From Acidobacteriota bacterium (GTDB lineage Bacteria > Acidobacteriota > Aminicenantia > Aminicenantales > Saccharicenantaceae), in contig JADBLN010000102.1 of the NCBI GenBank assembly GCA_014894455.1, positions 5,345 through 48,536 of the forward strand: DNA of 43,192 nt, read 5' to 3'. Under the pieces are notes generated by a model that had not been told where the DNA came from, searched no databases, and was given only the letters and a program-made list of their open reading frames with translations. Below are positions 39,885 through 43,192 of the stretch, one piece after another. The stretch's first letter is position 1. Each line of letters opens with the position of its first letter. The translations under genes and the position numbers were made by a program.

Positions 39885-40000
39885 TTTTCCGAGGCCAGTA
39901 TATCCTATCCGCTCAAATTCGGAAAAGTCCGTCCTGCGCATTAGGAATATTACGAGTTTATCCGGTGGCGCGATTCCCTTGGCATTACTTCTCTGGCTCG

Positions 40001-40170
40001 ATCAAGGTATTTGTCAGAATTGCGGCTCCGAGCTGCTCCGCCGAAGATCTAACTGCCAAATTTCTATCAAGATATTTACCAGAATAGCGGCTTCGGGCCG
40101 CTCCGCCGCTATTCTGCCGGTCGCTTCCAAGAGTCCGCTCCCTGCCGCTCCTAAGAATCCGCTCTCCGCC
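40001..40170. repeat. Two degenerate tandem duplications upstream of asnS
   Basis: A 43-base unit occurs at 40001-40043 and 40066-40108 with 7 mismatches, and a 24-base unit at 40123-40146 and 40147-40170 with 5 mismatches; 11 of the 12 differences are transitions. The second 43-base copy also folds: AGAATAGCGGC (40081-40091) is a perfect inverse of GCCGCTATTCT (40105-40115). No gene is supported in the 39885-40301 spacer. Confidence 0.75.
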
Positions 40171-40263
40171 GGCGGCGGGGCGATGCCGGGAGGAGGCCGT
40201 CGGAAACAGGGGCCGACGGCGGGAATACCCAGAGCGAAAATTAATCGAGTCTCGTGGCATAGT

Positions 40264-40292
40264 TTGCACGGCGAGCGCGTTTCTTTTATAAT
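40264..40292 (+). promoter_or_regulatory. Predicted asnS promoter
   Basis: -35 TTGCAC (40264-40269), 17-base spacer, perfect -10 TATAAT (40287-40292). The box ends 9 bases before the ATG with no Shine-Dalgarno sequence between, so the mRNA is probably leaderless. Confidence 0.75.
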
Positions 40293-40301
40293 TGGCCCAT
40301 C

Positions 40302-41594
40302 ATGAAATGGGTTTATATCGAGGACATCGCCCAATACGATGGCCAGGATGTCGAAATCCGGGGCTGGGTCTACAACAAACGCTCCTCCGGCAAGGTCCGC
40401 TTCCTGCTCGTCCGCGACGGGACGGGCCTCGTCCAGGCGACCGCCTTCAGCGCCGAGAAGGACTCCCCCCTCTTCCAGAAATTCGACCGGCTGACCCAGG
40501 AGTCCTCGCTCGTCGTCCGCGGCCGCGTCCGGGAGGACAAGCGGGCGCCCGGCGGCTATGAGCTGACCATAGCCGACCTCGACATCGTCCAGGTGGCCGA
40601 GAACTATCCGATCACGCTCAAAGAGCACAGCACCCCCTTCCTCATGGAGCACCGGCACCTCTGGCTGCGGTCCTCGAAGCAGCACGCCGTCCTCCGCGTC
40701 CGGGCCGAGGTCGTCAAGGCCATCCGCGATTTCTTCGACGGCCGCGGTTTCCGCCTCATGGACACGCCCATCCTGACCCCGAGCGCCTGCGAGGGGACGA
40801 CGACCCTATTTGAGACGGAGTATTTCGACCAGAAGGCCTACCTCAGCCAGAGCGGGCAACTCTACAACGAGGCCACGGCCATGGCCTTCGGCAAGGTCTA
40901 TTGCTTCGGCCCGACGTTCCGGGCCGAGAAATCCAAGACCCGGCGTCACCTCATCGAGTTCTGGATGGTCGAGCCTGAGGTGGCCTTCGCCACGCTCGCG
41001 GACATCATCGAGCTCGGCGAAGACCTCGTGCTGTTCATCATGGAGCGGGTCTTGACCAAGCGCAAGAACGATCTGGAAACCCTCGAGCGCGACACGCGGC
41101 CCCTCGAGGCGGTCAAGAAGCCCTTCCCCCGCCTGACCTATGACCAGGCCGTCCCCTTGCTCCGCGAGAAGGGTTCGACGATCGAATGGGGGAACGACTT
41201 CGGCTCGCCCGAGGAAACACTGATCTCCGAGGTCTACAACTCCCCCGTTTGCGTCACGCACTTCCCGGCAGCCATCAAGGCTTTCTACATGCAGCCCGCG
41301 CCGGAGAACCCGGACGTCGTCCTCGGCGTCGATTTCCTGGCCGCGGAAGGCTACGGCGAGGTCATCGGCGGCGGCCAGCGCATCCACGACCTGGCCCTGC
41401 TCGAGCGGCGCCTCGAGGAACACAAACTTCCCCGCGAGGCCTACGAATGGTACCTCGACCTCCGCAAGTACGGTTCCGTCCCGCATTCGGGATTCGGCAT
41501 GGGCGTCGAGCGGATTGTGTCTTGGATCTGCGGCATCAAGCACATCCGCGAAGCCATCCCGTTCCCCCGGCTTCTCTACAGGATCTATCCTTGA
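40302..41594 (+). CDS. asnS: Asparaginyl-tRNA synthetase
   Basis: Class IIb synthetase of 430 residues that charges tRNA-Asn. An N-terminal OB fold ([27 protein letters not shown]) binds the anticodon. The catalytic core carries class II motif 1 ([25 protein letters not shown]), motif 2 ([25 protein letters not shown]) and motif 3 ([15 protein letters not shown]). EKSKTRRHL and the absence of an AspRS GAD insert favour AsnRS over AspRS. Its presence means direct Asn-tRNA formation rather than transamidation only. The stop overlaps the rimO TTG. Confidence 0.95.
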   Translation: MKWVYIEDIAQYDGQDVEIRGWVYNKRSSGKVRFLLVRDGTGLVQATAFSAEKDSPLFQKFDRLTQESSLVVRGRVREDKRAPGGYELTIADLDIVQVAENYPITLKEHSTPFLMEHRHLWLRSSKQHAVLRVRAEVVKAIRDFFDGRGFRLMDTPILTPSACEGTTTLFETEYFDQKAYLSQSGQLYNEATAMAFGKVYCFGPTFRAEKSKTRRHLIEFWMVEPEVAFATLADIIELGEDLVLFIMERVLTKRKNDLETLERDTRPLEAVKKPFPRLTYDQAVPLLREKGSTIEWGNDFGSPEETLISEVYNSPVCVTHFPAAIKAFYMQPAPENPDVVLGVDFLAAEGYGEVIGGGQRIHDLALLERRLEEHKLPREAYEWYLDLRKYGSVPHSGFGMGVERIVSWICGIKHIREAIPFPRLLYRIYP

Positions 41595-42952
41595 CCCGAC
41601 CGACGCGCGGCGCCCCGGGGGGCCGGCGCGCCGCCGAAAAAATCGCTCTCATCAGTCTGGGCTGCGCCAAGAACCTCGTCGACAGCGAGGTGATGCTCGG
41701 GACCCTGAAAAAGTCCGGGTTCGTAATCGTCACTCGGGCCGAGGACGCGGACGTCGTCATCGTCAACACCTGCGGCTTCATCGGGCCCGCCCGGATGGAG
41801 GCCGAGGAGACGCTGGGGACGGTCCTCCGTCTTAAAGAGAAAGACCCGCGGAAAAAGATCGTCGCCGCCGGCTGCTACGTTGAGCGGGACCGGCCCGGTC
41901 TCCAGAAAAAATTCCCCGGGGTCGACGCCTGGACCGGTGTCCGTTCCTTCGACCGAATCGCAGCGATCGTCCGGGGACAGCCCGTCTCCGGCCCGGACCG
42001 GACGTTCCTTTATTCGGACGCATCGCCGCGGCTGGTGTCGACTCCGGGAACCTGGGCCTATGTCAAGGTTTCCGAGGGTTGTTCCCACAGTTGCGGCTTT
42101 TGCGCCATTCCGTTGATCAAGGGGCCTTACGTGTCCCGGAGCCTGGCCTCCATCGTCCGCGAGGTCCGGACCCTCGCCGGCCTCGGCGTCAAGGAGATCG
42201 ATCTCATTTCGCACGATACGACCTGGTTCGGCCGCGACCGCGGGCTGCGCGACGGGTTGGTCAAGCTGCTCGAGCGCCTCGTCCGGGTGGAAGGCGTCGC
42301 TTGGGTCCGCTTCCTCTACGGCTATCCCGGGGAGATCACGGAGCCGCTTCTCGAGATCATGGCCGACCCGAAAATTTGCCGTTACTTCGACATCCCCTTC
42401 CAGCATTCCGACCCCGGTTTGATCAAGGCCATGAAGCGGGGCCTCGATGGAGTCCGGGCTCTCCGCCTTCTGGACCGGATCCGAGCGAAACTTCCCGGCG
42501 CCGCCGTCCGGACGTCGCTCATCGTCGGTTTTCCGGGAGAGGGACGGAGGGAATTCGCCGGTCTGCGGAACTTCGTCCGGACGGCCCGCTTCGACCACCT
42601 GGGCGTCTTCACGTATTCGCCGGAGAGGGGGACGGCGGCCTTCGGCCGGACGGATACCGTCGAAGCGGCGGAAAAGGAACGACGCCGCGGCGAGATCATG
42701 GACATCCAGGCCAATTTGTCGCTCGAGAGGAACAGAGGCTACTTGGGGCGGCAGGTGGAGGTCATTGTCGAGTGCCGCGAAACCGGAGATTCCAGCCTCT
42801 GGGTGGGGCGGGGCCGTTTCCAGGCCCCTGAGGTCGACGGCGTCATCCGCTTCGACCTGCCCGCCGGCATGACCGCCCACCCCTCCCCCATCGTCCGGGT
42901 CGAGATCACCGCGGCCGGGGCCTACGACCTCGAAGGAAGGCTCGTCCCATGA
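41591..42952 (+). CDS. rimO: Ribosomal protein S12 methylthiotransferase RimO
   Basis: Radical SAM enzyme that methylthiolates an aspartate of ribosomal protein S12; 453 residues. The N-terminal MTTase domain has its cluster cysteines C25 ([12 protein letters not shown]), C61 (NTCGFIGPA) and C95 (AAGCYVER); the radical-SAM motif is C164-x3-C168-x2-C171 ([14 protein letters not shown]). A C-terminal TRAM domain binds substrate. VDSE and the short SLGCAKN motif distinguish RimO from MiaB. The start TTG 41591 overlaps the asnS stop (TTGA), with AGGA 8 bases upstream; ATGA overlap with pgpA follows. Confidence 0.94.
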   Translation: MTRPTRGAPGGRRAAEKIALISLGCAKNLVDSEVMLGTLKKSGFVIVTRAEDADVVIVNTCGFIGPARMEAEETLGTVLRLKEKDPRKKIVAAGCYVERDRPGLQKKFPGVDAWTGVRSFDRIAAIVRGQPVSGPDRTFLYSDASPRLVSTPGTWAYVKVSEGCSHSCGFCAIPLIKGPYVSRSLASIVREVRTLAGLGVKEIDLISHDTTWFGRDRGLRDGLVKLLERLVRVEGVAWVRFLYGYPGEITEPLLEIMADPKICRYFDIPFQHSDPGLIKAMKRGLDGVRALRLLDRIRAKLPGAAVRTSLIVGFPGEGRREFAGLRNFVRTARFDHLGVFTYSPERGTAAFGRTDTVEAAEKERRRGEIMDIQANLSLERNRGYLGRQVEVIVECRETGDSSLWVGRGRFQAPEVDGVIRFDLPAGMTAHPSPIVRVEITAAGAYDLEGRLVP

Positions 42953-43192
42953 AAACCGCGGCGAAAATCCTGGCCACTTTCTTCGGCATCGGTTTGTTCT
43001 CCGTGGCCCCGGGCACGCTGGCCAGCGCCGTCGCGGCCCTGGCTTTCAGGATCGCCCTGCACGGACTCGCCTGGCCCCTGTATCTCCTCCTGCTGGCCTT
43101 CCTCTTCTTCGCCGGCACGGCGGCTTCGGCCGTCCACGCAGCCGCGCTGGGCCGCCCCGACCCGGGCCGGATCGTTATCGACGAGGTTTGCG
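42949..43192 (+). CDS. pgpA: Phosphatidylglycerophosphatase A (partial, cut by the right edge)
   Basis: Only the first 81 residues are in the window; the gene continues to the right. The N-terminal GIGLFSVAPGTLASAVA matches the PgpA signature (APGTxGS-type loop), and IVIDEVCG follows, another family motif that carries conserved acidic residues. The enzyme dephosphorylates phosphatidylglycerol phosphate in the inner membrane; hydrophobic segments are visible at residues 20-40 and 43-63. The ATG overlaps the rimO stop (ATGA). The rimO-pgpA order is common in bacteria. Confidence 0.85.
   Translation, partial: MKTAAKILATFFGIGLFSVAPGTLASAVAALAFRIALHGLAWPLYLLLLAFLFFAGTAASAVHAAALGRPDPGRIVIDEVC

Noticed and set aside
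39985-40269. 94-codon minus-strand reading frame upstream of asnS
   Set aside because: It is made largely of the tandem repeats and an Arg/Ser-rich composition, with no family resemblance; it is noted as a repeat property, not a gene.

Overview
The window is a gene-dense, GC-rich bacterial chromosome segment with about 31 protein genes, two of them solute-handling membrane proteins of unknown role, and one gene cut by the right edge. I see no rRNA, tRNA, CRISPR array or transposase. The gene set (three GH57 glycogen enzymes, corrinoid methyl transfer, an archaeal-type IMP cyclohydrolase PurO, several exported peptidases) suggests an anaerobic member of a deep-branching phylum such as Acidobacteriota/Aminicenantes; that assignment is inference from gene content, not from a marker gene.

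Layout. 1-2.2 kb: parA-parB on the minus strand, then a 500-base AT-rich gene-free stretch with palindromes. 2.2-8.6 kb (+): an APC permease followed by a tight corrinoid methyl-transfer operon (RACo-type reactivator, homocysteine methyltransferase, corrinoid protein, MttB-family methyltransferase without pyrrolysine). 8.6-13.5 kb (-): 150-residue membrane protein, M1 peptidase, six-helix membrane protein, beta-CASP metallo-hydrolase. 13.5-15.3 kb (-): a palindromic repeat, an RlmI-like rRNA methyltransferase and a Nudix hydrolase. 15.3-15.85 kb: a gene-free stretch holding a MITE-like nested inverted repeat. 15.9-29.7 kb: glgA (+) faces a long co-directional minus-strand run: purO, stand-alone AICAR transformylase, M28 peptidase, three GH57 enzymes, glgC, histidine kinase, response regulator, galT. 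29.8-31.2 kb (+): LOG-family protein and RlpA-like lipoprotein. 31.2-34.7 kb (-): a GH63/trehalase-like hydrolase and a Tat-exported glycosylasparaginase. 34.8-39.3 kb (+): M20 peptidase, class V aminotransferase plus SerA-type dehydrogenase (serine synthesis), a strong terminator, and a cysteine desulfurase. 39.3-40.3 kb: a DUF4416 gene (-) and a repeat-bearing spacer. 40.3-43.2 kb (+): asnS, rimO and the start of pgpA.

How the genes work together. The methyl-transfer operon looks like methionine synthase rebuilt from parts: MttB replaces the folate domain as methyl donor side, and the ATP-driven RACo replaces the SAM-dependent reactivation domain, so a quaternary or tertiary amine brought in by the permease could feed methyl groups to homocysteine. 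The glycogen set covers ADP-glucose synthesis (GlgC), chain elongation (GlgA), branching (GH57) and remodelling (two other GH57), with a soluble kinase/receiver pair built into the same run.

The most unusual sequence-level observations are a dispersed palindromic repeat that also sits in frame inside the M28 peptidase gene (adding about 105 residues behind the signal peptide), a MITE-like element upstream of glgA, near-identical promoter geometry (-10 box ending 9 bases before ATG) that predicts leaderless mRNAs, and the split PurO/AICAR transformylase pair.
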